Positions 36,171 through 49,081 of a stretch of 64,000 bases of DNA are shown piece after piece (positions within the stretch are counted from its first letter, which is position 1; the number at the start of each line of letters is the position of its first letter). The DNA lies in assembly GCA_003667245.1 (NCBI GenBank), contig RCNN01000005.1:1-64000 (forward strand), given 5' to 3'. A program made the translations under genes and the position numbers. The notes beneath the pieces are model-generated. The model ran no database searches, was not told the DNA's origin, and saw only the letters and a program-made list of their open reading frames with translations. The stretch comes from Heterostelium multicystogenum. Its lineage: Eukaryota; Evosea; Eumycetozoa; Acytosteliales; Acytosteliaceae.

Positions 36171-38045
36171 GTCTTCAGATTATCTATCAAATTAAATAAG
36201 GTATGGGTGTGTTTGTTTTTTTTTAAAAGAAATATACAATATTTAACAAAACAATACACTGAAATAATAATAATAATAATAATAATATTAATGGAAAAAA
36301 TAAAATTGGAATAAATAGATTAGTAATTGGTTTAAACCTTTTTTTTGTTTTGGTTGTTATTGTTATTGCTGAAATGTTACTATTATTATTTTGATTTTTC
36401 TAATTTAAATTTATTTGAACTTACAAAAATAAAATGTTGTTTGTGTTTTTTTTTGTTGTTTTTTTTGGCTTTTAGATTATTATTATTTATACAATAAAAT
36501 ATTATTATTATCTAATGTTACACTACTTTTATTATTATATAAATATATTTATTTATCACTTTAGTAATTAGGCAAGTGAGCTTTTATATAAAATAAAAGT
36601 TTATATATCTATAACAACAAGGTAGTTTAAATAATAATAGTTTATTTTGATTTATTTTTTGATGATGGTGTTGTGATTTAACAACTAAAAGATGGAATGT
36701 TATTTTTTAATAATAAGTTTTTAATAAAAAATGATTTGAATAATAATGGGTTTTTTAATTTCAAATAAATCAAATTCATTTCATAATTTTTGGGGGTTTG
36801 TTTTGAAATTTTTGTTTGAAAATTGGGTTAGTGCTTGGATAAACATCAATTATTTAGAATGAATAACTTTTTTTATCATAAAGATTTAAAACATGAAAAA
36901 ACATTTTAATCAAAAAACAACACTGCCAATTAATAGAGGTCTAAAAATTAAATGAAAAATATGAAAGCATGATTGCTTGATCATTCAGCCTGAATGATTG
37001 ACTGACTGACACACTTTAATAAAAGAAAATAACGAACTCAGGTGTGTGTGTGGAATGGTTCAGTGATACACACTACCGACCTACTGCTGTTCTTTTCAAA
37101 ACAAAATTTATTTATGGTTTTAATTAAAAAAGGTCAATGAGTGATTGAATGTCTGTGCTGTGTTTAGAGCAAGGGAAACAAACAATAATAATAATAATCA
37201 AATCAAATTGGCTTTACCTTACATTGTTGTTACCTTTACAACAACAATTATTATTAATTTTTGTAGAAGTGTTATCTTAAGTCATTTTCTTCAAGGAATC
37301 AATCTCTAAAGATATTCAACATTTTCGACAGCAAGGCAATGACATGATTTAAAAAATTCTCTCGAGAGAGAATAGAAGGCTTAGTATTAAAACATGATTC
37401 CGATTTAAGTAAACTTGAGTTCACTCAATAAGTGTAAGAATTAGATAGATATGGCATGGTCGGTGTAATGAGTTCTATGTTTTACCAAAAAATGGATGGA
37501 ATTCATTACTGTTTTATTTCGAGCATATGTTTCATAAGGAAACAAGTATTGATATATTGCTTCCACTGCGGTGTTGAATCTTTTTTTAACAACATATTCC
37601 CAAACCAAAATTGTTGGAACTTACATTTTTCTAAAGTTTCGATACTTATCTGCAACTAACCAAATTCTCCACTTCAACCAAAGTATCATCTCATATGACT
37701 ATTACAGATTTAATTGTTTAAGTTGGAATTTTCCCATCAATAGTTTTAATCCAACACTATTGAATCTTTAGATGGACTGTTTCCCTTACCAACATCCACT
37801 CTAACATTGCTCAAATTTACAACAAAATTAACATTTTAATTTAACTGGGTTAATAAGATAGTTAATGCAGTGACTCAAATTGGACATAATCTGGTTATAT
37901 TTGGTTATATGTATCGTATTTACAACATATAAATGGTTTTCTAAATGTTTAATTAAGGTTTTGGTGTAGGGTGATGTGATGGTAATAAAATGAAGGCGGA
38001 TGATTGATATTATAACAGGTATTATTATTATTTTCAATTCTTTGT
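36171..38045. other. 1.9-kb intergenic region
   Basis: Very A/T-rich, with an AAT repeat near 36267-36290 and several poly-T/poly-A runs. The promoter of the IQGAP gene lies at its left end and the RBX1 3' UTR at its right. A less A/T-rich segment at about 36960-37090 has TGA-rich direct repeats (TGATTGACTGACTGACA). Small open frames at 37456-37771 and 37828-38073 look like chance, and the latter overlaps the RBX1 tail antisense to nothing known. Confidence 0.5.
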
Positions 38046-38575
<530 letters not shown>

Positions 38576-38612
38576 TGTATGTATGTATGTATGTATGTAT
38601 ATATATATATAA
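38576..38612. repeat. (GTAT)n(AT)n microsatellite at the RBX1 5' end
   Basis: Five or more GTAT units followed by an AT run lie directly against the RBX1 start codon, on its 5' UTR side. Length variation is likely. Confidence 0.85.
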
Positions 38613-39241
38613 AGTGTTTTAAATAACTAAAGATCTACAAACTAAAATTTTATAAATTAAACAAAACTAAGATGAATTTTGTAATATTATATAATGTTTA
38701 AAGTTAAGTAAAGTGAGTAAAAACAACCAATTCAATTCAATTCAATTTGATTTGATTTGATTTTTAGTAATCTTGAAAAATAGTAGACAAATATATATAT
38801 TGTTATTTGTTATATTAAACAACAACAACAACAAATAAATTGATTGATAAGTATAGATAGACAGGTTGTTTGATAAAATATAATAAAAATAAAATTCAAT
38901 ATCAAAAATTGAAGTGGTAAAAAATACAATTTATTTTCAATTTTTGATTAATTTTGTTTTATTATTATTATTGGACATTTCTTTTTTTTTCTTCTTGCTT
39001 TGTGTGCTGTTGCAACCTCTATGAACTTAAAATGAGGACTTAACTCACCAATTTTTTTGTTAATTTAATTCTAACAAGTTTCTTGGAAGTTCAAACTAAG
39101 AAGATATTTTAACATGTCCAAGTTACTTTGTAATGTTATCACTTACATGATGATGTTTTATATCCATTATGTACAGCTGCTGAATCTATCGATTTATCTA
39201 GATTTGTTTGTTGTATTTTGGTTTAAGTTTGTTTGTTTATT
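38613..39241. other. Intergenic region between ARP11 and RBX1
   Basis: A/T-rich promoter region of RBX1 and 3' flank of the ARP11 gene. It includes TTGATT/ATTCA tandem pentamers near 38729-38763 and CAA repeats at 38820-38835. No gene visible. Confidence 0.5.
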
Positions 39242-40798
39242 TTATTTATACAGATTGGAGAATAAAGATGAAGATGACGATGTTGTTGTTGTTGTTGTTG
39301 GGAGTGTATGTGTCATTTTTTCATATTCTGGTAGTTTGTTTACACCGAATTTGGTGAATTGCTCATTGGTGATTCTGTTTTGTATTCCGAATGAATCGAG
39401 TGTGCCTGCCAAAGATGCACCAAGCCACATCATGTAGTTTGGCTGGAAATTGTGTTTGATAATCTCAAAGTGATTCAACAGTCCGCCAAGCTCAGTGTAT
39501 CTGTCTTTTGGTTTCTGTTGCTGGTTGGCTGTAGATAGTCTCTTGTTGAGTTCGCTGAGGAGTCTTGCTTTGAATCCGGGCAACATCGATGTGCCACCGA
39601 CCAACAGGATGCTGTGAGACAAGCTCTTTCTAATGTCAATGTCGCACTCCAAGAGAGTGTCCATAAGGAGGTCGACAATGTTGTCGCTGTCGCAACTGTT
39701 GTAGATGTCATTGTCACTGTCGTTTTTCGCTTTCGATTTGATTTAGCATTGGATTGGCAAAGAGGATGTCGCTAGCATGCAGACGTATCTCGGAGGAGAC
39801 AACTATGGTTCTGTCCTGTGAGAGATGGTAGTGTGTGTCGACAGCAAGTAGCTCTCTGTCAAGCGGAGCGACCAACAGTGTCTTGACAGCAATATCCTCG
39901 AGCTGCTTAGAGGTCAAAGACTCAATGACACTCTTGGCTTGGTCAAGAGGGAGTGATTCTTTAGTGAGAGTGTTAATAACAATAGCTTTGCTTGAGGTCG
40001 TTAGAGCATTGATGAGCATTGTCTTCAAATTAGTAAGAATGTTGAATTGTCCATTTGTAATAGATCTATATGATTTCATCAGTCCAACACCTTCATATAC
40101 CTAGATAGAAGCAAACAGTGGTCAGTTAGATTGAATTCATTGATAACCCATCAAGCAACAGTGTAGATTCGTACAGGTAGTATTCTTGACTCTCGAAGGC
40201 CAATGTCAATGATTAGTGCAGTTGTTCTGAGTAATGGTAATAGTGATACAGTTGGCGATAAATAGAGGATTGAAGTAACCTTGAATCTTTCAAACAAAAC
40301 AGATGCAAGTGATTGTCTAAACAATCTTGGCATGAATACATTCTCTACAATTACAATCTTCTTCTCATTTGGTTTACATAATAGATATCTATTCATAAGT
40401 TAATTGAGCCAAGTATTACGTTAGCAGACTGTATGTATATTCTATTCTATTCTATTATAAATTATTTATGATCAACACACTTATAGAATAACTTGTTTAA
40501 AAAGTTGAATAGCGCATCTTTTAATTCTAGTGATGTAGGTAGTCTATTTCTTTTTGCTACATTGACAACTGCTGTTGCTGCTTCTTTCGCTTGTAGTTGT
40601 AGTTGTAGCTGTAGTTGTAGTAGTTGTAGTTGTATTACTGTTATTACTTTCAAAATAAGGTGTTCCAGATGACAAGTACTGAGAAATATCAATTGGTGAA
40701 AGATCTGTTGGGATGATAAATCTAGGTGTTGACTCCCCAGAGTATCCACATCTTGTATATCCACCACCAATTTCCAAAACCACTGAAGACTTATCCAT
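39242..40798 (-). CDS. Actin-related protein 10/11 (ACTR10), dynactin pointed-end complex
   Basis: ARP11/ACTR10 caps the pointed end of the dynactin Arp1 filament. The start at 40798 gives MDKSSVVLEIGGGYTRCGYS followed by GESTPRFIIPTDL, the degenerate phosphate-1 loop of this subfamily (human [25 protein letters not shown]). Further matches are KKIVIVENVFMPRLFRQSLA with SVLFERFKVTSILYLSPTV (human [35 protein letters not shown]), TTALIIDIGLRESRILPV, and HSILLVGGTSMLPGFKARLL. The C-terminal block is YMMWLGASLAGTLDSFGIQN. A Thr/Ser-rich insertion follows residue 50. Introns probably lie at about 40088-40162 and 40395-40460, with frame slips near 40600 and 39715. The lineage-specific loop and C-terminal acidic/Thr tail are typical dictyostelid additions. 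Confidence 0.87.
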
Positions 40799-41079
40799 TT
40801 TAATATTTATAAATAATAATCTGTAATCAATCAATGGACTACTTAAAATGGCAGTAATTTCGCAGCAACAAACATGATCAGCAGTATGTTCACCCACACT
40901 TCCAAAATACCTCCACAGCCCAAAAACAAATCAATTTATTCAAATTATGGTGTGTTTGGAATATTGCCAAAATCTAAACTGAAAAAACCAAAAGCGAACG
41001 AAACACATATCATATCTGCTATCACAAACTCACTCGAAACATACTTTAAACGTTGTTAGATATATAAGTAGTAGTAGTA

Positions 41080-41680
41080 ATGGGAGGAAAGAAAAACAAC
41101 AAGTCAAATAAAAAGAATACTACAACCACTGCATCTACCACTAAGAAATCTACTACCACTGCTGTTACTACCACACCAAACAAGACAATGGACAATAAGC
41201 TACCAAGATTGTTGGACAACGACGACGATTTCTTTATTGATAAAGCAGAGAAGGCATTGAGAGAGATTTTTTCAAAGATATGATGCCGACAACGATGGTT
41301 TGCTTACCATCGATGAGTTGAACAAGTTTGCTATCAAGTGCAATGGCAAGCCATTTGACAAAGAATCGATTGACTCTATTCTAGAGGCATTCGAATGCGA
41401 GAACAACAAGTTGACAATTCGTGGATTTCTAGAGATGTACTATATGCAGTCGATCTCAGAGCCAGAGGAAACATGGAGAGATATCATTGCACATAATTAT
41501 AACACAAAATTGGAACTAGTCATTGAAAACACCGCAGCCAACACCATTACAGCAGCTGCTGCACCAACATCTACCGACAATCAAACAACATCAACAACAG
41601 AATCAACAACAAATACAGATTTGAAAAAAGAAGAATTAGAATCAGCAGCAACAACAACAACATCAACTCAAAGCAATTAA
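41080..41680 (+). CDS. EF-hand protein with low-complexity tails
   Basis: About 200 residues. A Lys/Thr/Asn-rich N-terminal tail (to about residue 45) is followed by a helix and one canonical EF-hand loop (DADNDGLLTIDE, positions 1, 3, 5, 7, 9 and 12 all acceptable ligands). A second, degenerate hand without a full ligand set follows (ESIDSILEAFECENNKLTIR GFLEMYY), and then a Thr/Ala/Gln-rich tail. The frame is broken at the six-T run 41267-41272; five Ts give LREIFQRYDADNDG, the expected F-x-x-Y/F-D lead-in to the loop. I cannot name an orthologue. It is divergently placed 281 bp from ARP11. Calcium binding is predicted, target unknown. Confidence 0.75.
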
Positions 41681-42267
41681 TAAATATAAATAATGTAATT
41701 TGTAGCATACATAACATACATTTTGCTTACTTTATATAAGCAATTCATTGGTAGACATGAATATGATCAATTATATGTGATCACCATCAGTTAACAATGA
41801 AAGACCAAGGTTTGAACATAAAGTACATTACTTAAGTATTATTTTCTATTGAGATTTCGAATATTATAGGTTAGCTATTTCATTGGAGATCTCAATCAAC
41901 GATTTGTTTGGTTGTCCAAATTAAGAATTATTCGGTTTTTGTTAATGATAAAAAATATATTTAAGTAGTGGGGGTTACCATTTGCATTGTTGACTTAAAT
42001 CACTAGCTGAATTAATTTAATTTTAATAAAATGATTTGTCATTAATATTAGTTTGTGTGTTTGACCTGCGTTGTGCTGTGTTGTGCTGTGCTTATTCATT
42101 AGTTTTAAATATTGATAAATCTTGATTAGTAACATTGTAAAAATAATTATTTGTAGTTGTAATTCATTCATATTTATAATAATACTATATATATATACTG
42201 TTTTGTTTATTTTAATAATTTATATATGTACAACCATTTGTATTTTGTTTAAGTTTAGAGAAAGAGA
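41681..42267. other. Intergenic region upstream of the PhzF gene
   Basis: A/T-rich. A tandem TGTGCTG/TGTTGTGCTGTGCT-type repeat at about 42070-42090 is the only compositional feature. It holds the likely promoter for the PhzF-family gene. Confidence 0.5.
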
Positions 42268-43146
42268 ATGATAAATAATAATAGTAGTACAAAACTTAGA
42301 AAGTTTAAACAGGTAGATGTTTTTACCAATGTGGTGCTGTTGGGAAACCCGCTCGCTGTCATCATGGATAGCGAAGGTTTGACCTCGGAGCAAATGCAGA
42401 AGATCGCCGCATGGACTAATCTCTCAGAGACTACTTTTGTGCTGCCGCCTACCGTTCCTGAGGCTGATTATCAGGTGAGAATTTTCACACCCGAGAAAGA
42501 GATGCCCTTTGCAGGACATCCCACTCTTGGAACTGCCCACGCACTTCTCGAAGAAGGAATCCAAACAAAGACACCCAATCGCATCGTTCAACAATGTGGT
42601 GTTGGTTTGGTGCCAATTGCAATTGCAGGAGAACAGGCTGAACAGACACTCTCATTTAGATCACCACAAGGAAATGTCAATCAAATCTATGACCAGTCAA
42701 AGATTGCCAACATTGTAGATTCTATGGAGATTGCCTCCACCATTGACACTAACCATATGCCGGCATCTGTTTCCATGGGAATTTCGTTGGCTCATTGTTA
42801 GGTTGAAGAGTGCCATAGATGTACTAGCATTCAAAGCAAACAATACTACTGCCATTTTCAACTTGGGTGAAGCCTTCCAAGTGGATGGTGTAGCAATATA
42901 TGGAGTCTATGAAGACAACCAGCTGCCAGGAATCAACTATGAGCTCAGAGCATTCGCTTTTGAAAATAAAACCATCAACGAGGATCCAGTTACCGGAAGT
43001 GCCAACGCATGTTTAGCATGTCTTTTACAGGAGCAAGGATTCCCAGATCGTGGAAAAACAGCACAATCCTATTTGGTCAGACAGGGAACATTGCGTCAAA
43101 GAGACGGTCGAATTTTGGTGACTATTTCGAAGGACAGCCATGGATA
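42268..43146 (+). CDS. PhzF-family (phenazine biosynthesis-like) isomerase/epimerase fold protein
   Basis: PhzF-fold proteins have two diaminopimelate-epimerase-like halves; most eukaryotic members (MAWDBP/PBLD) have no established substrate. The N-half shows KFKQVDVFTNVVLLGNPLAV and the catalytic-Glu segment TNLSETTFVLPP (the Glu that shuttles protons in PhzF). FTPEKEMPFAGHPTLGTAHA follows, with the FAGHPTLG motif. The C-half has ELRAFAF followed by EDPVTGSANACLACLL, with the DPVTGSA signature, and ends in GRILVTISKD. The frame is broken at the TT of 42787-42788; one T fewer gives SMGISWLIVRLKSAIDVL, the family's conserved link between halves. The restored length is about 292 residues, normal for the family. 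The start at 42268 is the only one that includes the first strand. Confidence 0.92.
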
Positions 43147-43286
43147 GGTGGTCAAAGTACAACTTTAATTCAAGGAAATATAAAAATCTAATCTCTTTTA
43201 AAATGAACAAAACATACTTAAATATGTTATTCTTTATTATTACTTTGTGTATTTATTTGAATATATAATATGATCTATATTATAGC

Positions 43287-45358
43287 TTAAACAAATTCAT
43301 GGTCGGCACTGTATAATCTATTTCTTTCAGCAATCTTTTCTTTTGATTTCTTGCAGCACCATTCCTCTTCGCACTCCTTGACGCAGTTTTGTACGCAGAA
43401 TCCGTCGTCCTGGAGGTTACGATGAATAAACTCTGGTTGAATCGAGGTAGAATGAATACCTTGGTGGTGGAAAATCTTTTTGATTGCGCCAACGACCAAT
43501 GAGAAGTCGAGACCTTCTTCGACTCCAACATGTACGGAGGCAATGACCATTCCATCAACAAGCTGCCAAACATGGAGGTCGTGCAATGAAAGAACACCCT
43601 CTACACGTCTGATCTTGGTACGAATACGATCCAAATCGATTCCTGATGGTACTTGTTGAAGCAAAATCAAAGATGCTCGCTTGACCAATGGAATGGCACT
43701 GGCCAAAGTGAGTGAAACAATAATAATACTGCTGACTGGATCGATATACATTGTCCAATCGCCGTGTGAGTATCTGAGAATTGCACCTGTAACCAAAACA
43801 AACAACGATGCAACTGCATCACCTAAAAAGTGAATAAATACACCAAACATATTCAAATCCATTCCCAAACATGTACCATGTCCATGACCATGTCCTTCCT
43901 TCTTCTTCTTTTTCTTTTGTGTTCTGGATCTTCTAAACCAAATTTCTCATGCTTGACGGATCCATCGTGGGAATGTCCGTGTGTATCCTTATCTCCATGT
44001 GAGTGTCCATGAGATTTCTCCTTCTTTTCACCGTGCGAGTGTCCATGCTTCTCTTTCTTTTCACCATGCGAATGTCCGTGCTCCTCATCTGCACCATGTG
44101 AATGTCCGTGCTTTTCCTTCTTCTCACCATGTGCATGTCCATGCTTCTCTTTCTTTTCACCATGGGCATGTCCATGCTTTTCCTTCTTCTCGCCTCCGTG
44201 AGAGTGACCACCACCTCCACCACCGTGGGAGTGAGCATGTGATTGTCCAGTGATTGCAAAAACAATAGTTCCAATAGTATTGATTGCCAAACCAGCACCT
44301 GCAACCGCCATAAAGATGAGACCTTCATCCATTGGCTCTGGTCTAATGATACGTGGCACAGCCTCGAGAGCAACGTACAGTCCCATGGAAATCAAAAAAC
44401 ATCCGTTGGTCAAAACCACCAAGCACCTCAGCACGAGCCCAACCATAAGACATACTGTCGTCGGACTCTCTCTTGGCCGCTCTCTGAGCCCACCAAGCAA
44501 TATAAAGTGAAGCAACATCGGTCAGATTATGAAAGCCATCCGACAGCAAAGTCAACGATCCAACATAGAGTGCTGCAGCCAGTTCGACAATGACATAGAT
44601 GAAATGTCACCACACCAATGGTGATCAAAGCAACCGATTTATAAGTGGCACTTTTCTCTTCTTTGAGATCCCTTACTCTACCGTTGATTGTATCATCTCT
44701 TTCAAAATAAAACATTATTATTAATATCCAAAATTTTCATCCCGAATAATATAAATTGTTGAATATATTTTGACAAACTAATTACTAAAACTACAAATAC
44801 CACTACTAATACTAATACTATTATTACTAATTATTATTATTATTAATATTATAACTATAACTATAACTATAAATAAATAACTACATATATGTATGTTAAA
44901 TTGATATTGTAATGTTTTAATAATACATTTTATAAGTGTTAGTATTGGTTTTAATATTATATATTAAATTCAATATTAACTATTGACTGATTGAATCACT
45001 CACTTAGATCACTCACTCTCACTTTTTGTGATGATATTATTTAATTGATTGGATTATAATTATGTGTTGTCGATTACCAAAATGAAATTGTGTTTGTTGG
45101 TTTGAAAAAGGTAATATTCTAACAGATGTCAAATTGGGTGGTGGTTTTGGCAACAGTTGCCATTATTAAAATTATCATTTTTTAAAAATGAGAATGAATT
45201 GAATGAAATGCAGATGAATGAATGAATGAATGATGATTGACTATCGATACAATCTATCTATGATTAAACCTATTAATTAATTAGCAATCTAAATATTACT
45301 TACCCATTGAGTAAAAGCTTTTGTTTCTCAACTTGGTCACTACTGTAATTCCTACTCA
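43287..45358 (-). CDS. Cation diffusion facilitator zinc transporter (ZnT/SLC30 family)
   Basis: These transporters export Zn2+ from the cytosol into vesicles or out of the cell in exchange for protons. Exon 1 (45304-45358) encodes [19 protein letters not shown]; a 605-bp intron (44699-45303), long for this genome, precedes the main exon. Membrane segments carry both zinc-site motifs: SDGFHNLTD in TM2 and HFLGD in TM5 (each H-x-x-x-D). Between TM4 and TM5 is a cytosolic loop of about 100 residues with roughly ten [17 protein letters not shown] units, a zinc-sensing His-rich loop. The C-terminal cytosolic domain ([25 protein letters not shown]) is the CDF metallochaperone-like fold. The tail has a Cys-rich segment ([15 protein letters not shown]). 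Frame slips lie near 44610, 44410 and 43900. Probably the counterpart of one of the D. discoideum zntA-D genes; I cannot say which. Confidence 0.92.
43965..44250 (-). repeat. His-rich [11 protein letters not shown] coding repeats
   Basis: Tandem units of about 10 codons in the zinc-transporter loop. Repetition at DNA level leaves other frames (both strands) open over the same stretch. Confidence 0.85.
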
Positions 45359-46397
45359 TTTATTTGAGACTATCTATTTATATAATATATATATATAATA
45401 TTTTATTTATACTATCTATCTATTTACTATTGTATTATTACAACTAAATAATATTCTATTTAATATTATTAAATAAAGTAAAACAAAATAAAGGAAAAAA
45501 CAAATAAGTTCAAAAATATTTGTATGTAAAGAATTGCTTGATTGTAATGAATAAATAACAAAGTTGTTGTTGTTGATGAATGAATGATAAAGTAGGTGTA
45601 TTGATGTTTGATTTTAGTGATAGAAATAAGTGATTGATGGGATGCTAGTAATGATTGATAATTCGGAAATAAATAAATTTATCGGACTATGAATTAATTA
45701 GTTAATAAAATCTTTATGATTGATTGTTGTTGTTTGTGTTGTATTGTTAATGTTGATGTCGCTGTTAAACATGTGACCAAAGAATGTATACTTTGCAAGA
45801 GTGAAATTTATGAGTCCTATTTAATTTTATTCAGAAGAAATAGGCGCAGGACTATTTTTATTTTGGTACTGTAATGGTGCTGAAGCTTGTTAGTTTCTCT
45901 GACTTTGTGTTGATGTTGTTGTTGATTAATTTATTATTGTTGGAAATAAAATAATATCAAGGACACTTTGGCTCTTCTGAATAGCACGAGAAAAATACAA
46001 AACGAAGTGTCAAACTTGTTTAGTTGTGTAAATGTAAAAATGACAGTTTTTTGTTTTTAAAGGCATCAAAAACGCCAATCACAAAATAAATAAAAAAATT
46101 AATCAATTAAAATTTTCTTGGACTAACCCCAAAATTAAAGATTGATTTCAGATATTTCTTAAAAAATGTAACTCTTCAAAAGTAGACCCCATCAATTACA
46201 TCATCAACAACATTCGAAATCACCTAAAAATAAAGGACTGAAAAAAAAGTAAGAATCTTTGATCAAGGATTCTGAGTATGACTCAGAAGTTTTGTGAATG
46301 ATAAGCTCTATCGATTTTCGAAAGATGGATATGTTTCGGCATGGAATGTTGTTGCTTTTTCCAAATCATAGTCGAGCTTTCCATTGAATTTTATTTT
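45359..46397. other. Intergenic region upstream of the zinc transporter
   Basis: About 1 kb of A/T-rich DNA with ATGAATGA-type and ATT repeats. It holds the zinc-transporter promoter at the left and the 3' flank of the F-box/LRR gene at the right. No gene found. Confidence 0.5.
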
Positions 46398-48294
46398 TCA
46401 ATTGGATTTTTTTAGAAACAATCTTAGGTTTCTTGGTACATTAGCCACCCACAGATTAATATCTTTCAGAGTATCGTTGCTCTGTAGTGCTTCAATGATC
46501 GTGTGTGCTCCAGCCACTGTGATATTGTTGTTTTCCAAATCCAGAGTTGTGAGTGATTTGTTGACTTTAATAGCTTCGGCAATGTACTGTGCACCAGTGT
46601 TGCCAATGGAATTGTTTCCAAGTAAGAGTGTTCGAATCGCTGAGTTTTTTGAAAGAAGTTGTGAGATGTGTTGAGAACCTTCTTGATGCATATTGTTACC
46701 GCTAAGGTCAAGGTGTGTCAGTGTAGTGTTGTCAGTCAGTGCCTGGCTTATCATTTGCGCACCAAAGTCACTGATCTGGCAGAATCGTAATTTACATATT
46801 TGGAGTGACTTGTTGGGGTTTTTGGAAAAGAGAAAAGAGAGATAAGGTGTGGCATTAATGGAGAGTGGATTGTTGGAGAGATCGAGGTCGAGTAATTGTA
46901 CATTAGGGTAGCTGAGTGAGTGGCATAGATGACTGATGCCACAAAATGTCAGATTATTGCTGCGAATCGAGAGTATTTTAAGTGAACGATTGGTCTTGAA
47001 AAAACGAATCAATTCGTAGAGTCCATCATCACCAATATTATTATTGTTCAGCTCCAATACCCGGAGATTGCAATCAGGTTTACTGAGAGAGTCTGCCAGA
47101 AAACCACATGAAATTGGGTTGATTTGGTTATCGTTGACTTTAAGTACTTCCAGACGTGAATTGATTGATTTCAGAACAATATCGATGACATTGGAGTTGT
47201 AGGACTGAGTAGCGGAGATGTTCAGTTGAGTAAGCATGCATGTTGGGGACTGGAGTGCCTTGGCAATGCTTCCAGTTGCGTCGTATAGTGAAGCACCCTC
47301 AATATTTAAATCGGTGATTGTGCTATTGTCTTTTGCAAGAGTATTGAAAAGTGCGGTAAGTCCTTCATTTCCAAAAAGATTTTGTGAAAGATTTAGAGTG
47401 TGAATTGAGGTGTTCGTTTTGAGGGCATTGGCCAACTCGACAACGCCCGAATCCAAAATCTTGTTATTTGCCAAGTTTAGAGATGATAGAGTTTGTCGAC
47501 CATCATCGCGAACTAATCGATCGCTTATCATCTTGGCACCTTCTGTCCCAAGCCGATTGAAGCTGAAGTCAAGCTCTAATTGATGGCAATGCTCAAAGAT
47601 ATCCTTAACAAGGCCAGAGATGTATTTTGCAGAGAGACCCATCCGTAGTGCTATAATCTGTAGGAAGCAGCCTCGCTTTTCGCAAGTTTCTTTGTATCGA
47701 TTGAACCATCGGCCAATCAAGCTCATCCAGTTTTCGCACTGTCTCTTCTCATCTATATAGAACTCCTCCAACTTCATACAGGTGACGACGCCCATTACCA
47801 GTTTTTCGCCATTTCTTACAGACGCGCCCCAGTGTAAAGAAGTCAAACGATGGCCAGATACCGCCAAATGTGAATCTGAAAATGAGTTTAATAATTAAAT
47901 CCGGCAATGACTCTATTGTTTTTTCTTTCTTTCTCTGGCTCTCACTGTTCTGTTTACTGTAACAACATCCAAATCCATTGATTTTAAAACTATTTACACA
48001 ACTATAAAATAAACTACATAAAGTACTTTTAGTGCTTTGACTATTGCTAGTATTATTGTCACTACTGCTGCCACTACTATTTAAAGAATGGTCAGGTGAT
48101 AATTTCTTTTCTTCCAGCTCTGCTTCCGCTCTATTTCCAAGTGAATCTTTGCCTTCATATACCACAATCTCTCTCTCCTGTCTTGTACTGTTGCTTTCAT
48201 TTTGCTCAGATGTGCTGCTGGTTGGTGCAGAGGTGGACGAAGTCTGGAACAACAGGGTGCCTGGTGCGTCCAGTGCTGAGCTATTGGGTGCCAT
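46398..48294 (-). CDS. F-box/leucine-rich-repeat protein (ribonuclease-inhibitor-type LRRs)
   Basis: The N-terminal about 130 residues are Ser/Thr/Asn/Glu-rich and end in a basic/Cys-rich stretch. A degenerate F-box follows (ESLPDLIIKLIF ... FFTLGRVCKKWRKLV), the SKP1-binding module of SCF ubiquitin ligases. Then come about 13 LRRs of the 28-residue RI/NOD3 type: SLNLANNKILDSGVVELANA, TLNLSQNLFGNEGLTALF, ELNNNNIGDDGLYELIRF, LDLSGNNMHQEGSQHISQLL, LLGNNSIGNTGAQYIAEAIK, LDLENNNITVAGAHTIIEAL, ending INLWVANVPRNLRLFLKK. The frame break at the five-T run 47802-47806 (one too many) separates F-box and LRRs; removing one joins them as VCKKWRKLVMGVVTCMKLEE. An alternative upstream ATG near 48333 would add about 13 residues. 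It is likely an SCF substrate receptor. Confidence 0.85.
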
Positions 48295-49047
48295 AAAACT
48301 AGCAGTTATTTTACTATTATTTTTTTTACACATCAACTTGGTGTGTTGGATGCGTGCTATTTATATATTATATTATATATGGTATCTAATTAGACTAACT
48401 AGGTTAGGATCTCTATTCGTTTGCAATCAAATAGTGAATAATAATAAAATGAATTTTACAATGTTTTGGAAACATGAATAATTATATCAATAATAAAATA
48501 CTTATAATAATAATAAATAATATTAAATAACAATTACAAATTAAAAATATATATATATTAATGAAATTCAAAATATGTAGATCTGTTTGAAGGGTTAATG
48601 TCGATAGATTCCAAAGTAGGAAGTGGGTGTTACTTTTAGATGTGTTGTGGTGGTAATAAAGATTTGTTGTTTTGAAATATATTAGAGTGGGTCTTTACAC
48701 AGCTTGTGAAATGTATGAATAATCAGCTATATATTACTAAATATATATAATATAGTGGTTATTATTAATAAATGTAAAAGGTGAAAGTAAAAAGACGACG
48801 TTTGTTATTTGATAGTTGCAATTATTTCTTTAAATCTCTGAGGTGGACTGAATGATGATTATTTTTGTTTTCGCAACTCATAGGGTGAATGATTTGGGAT
48901 TTCTATTTTAAAATTTCATTAAACTATTCTGCAAAGATAACACCTAATCTATGTTGTATATAGAAAATAATGATTATGTTTGCATATAAAACGTGAGATA
49001 TATAATTATATATTATAATGATGATAGTTAATTTACTTTTATTTTTA

Positions 49048-49081
<34 letters not shown>

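Noticed and set aside
40874..41059. 61-codon frame in the ARP11/EF-hand promoter interval
   Set aside because: Lies between divergent start codons, no motif; probably promoter or 5' UTR sequence.
43981..44253. His-rich plus-strand frame opposite the zinc transporter
   Set aside because: Reverse complement of the HGHSHG repeats; no start context or extension.
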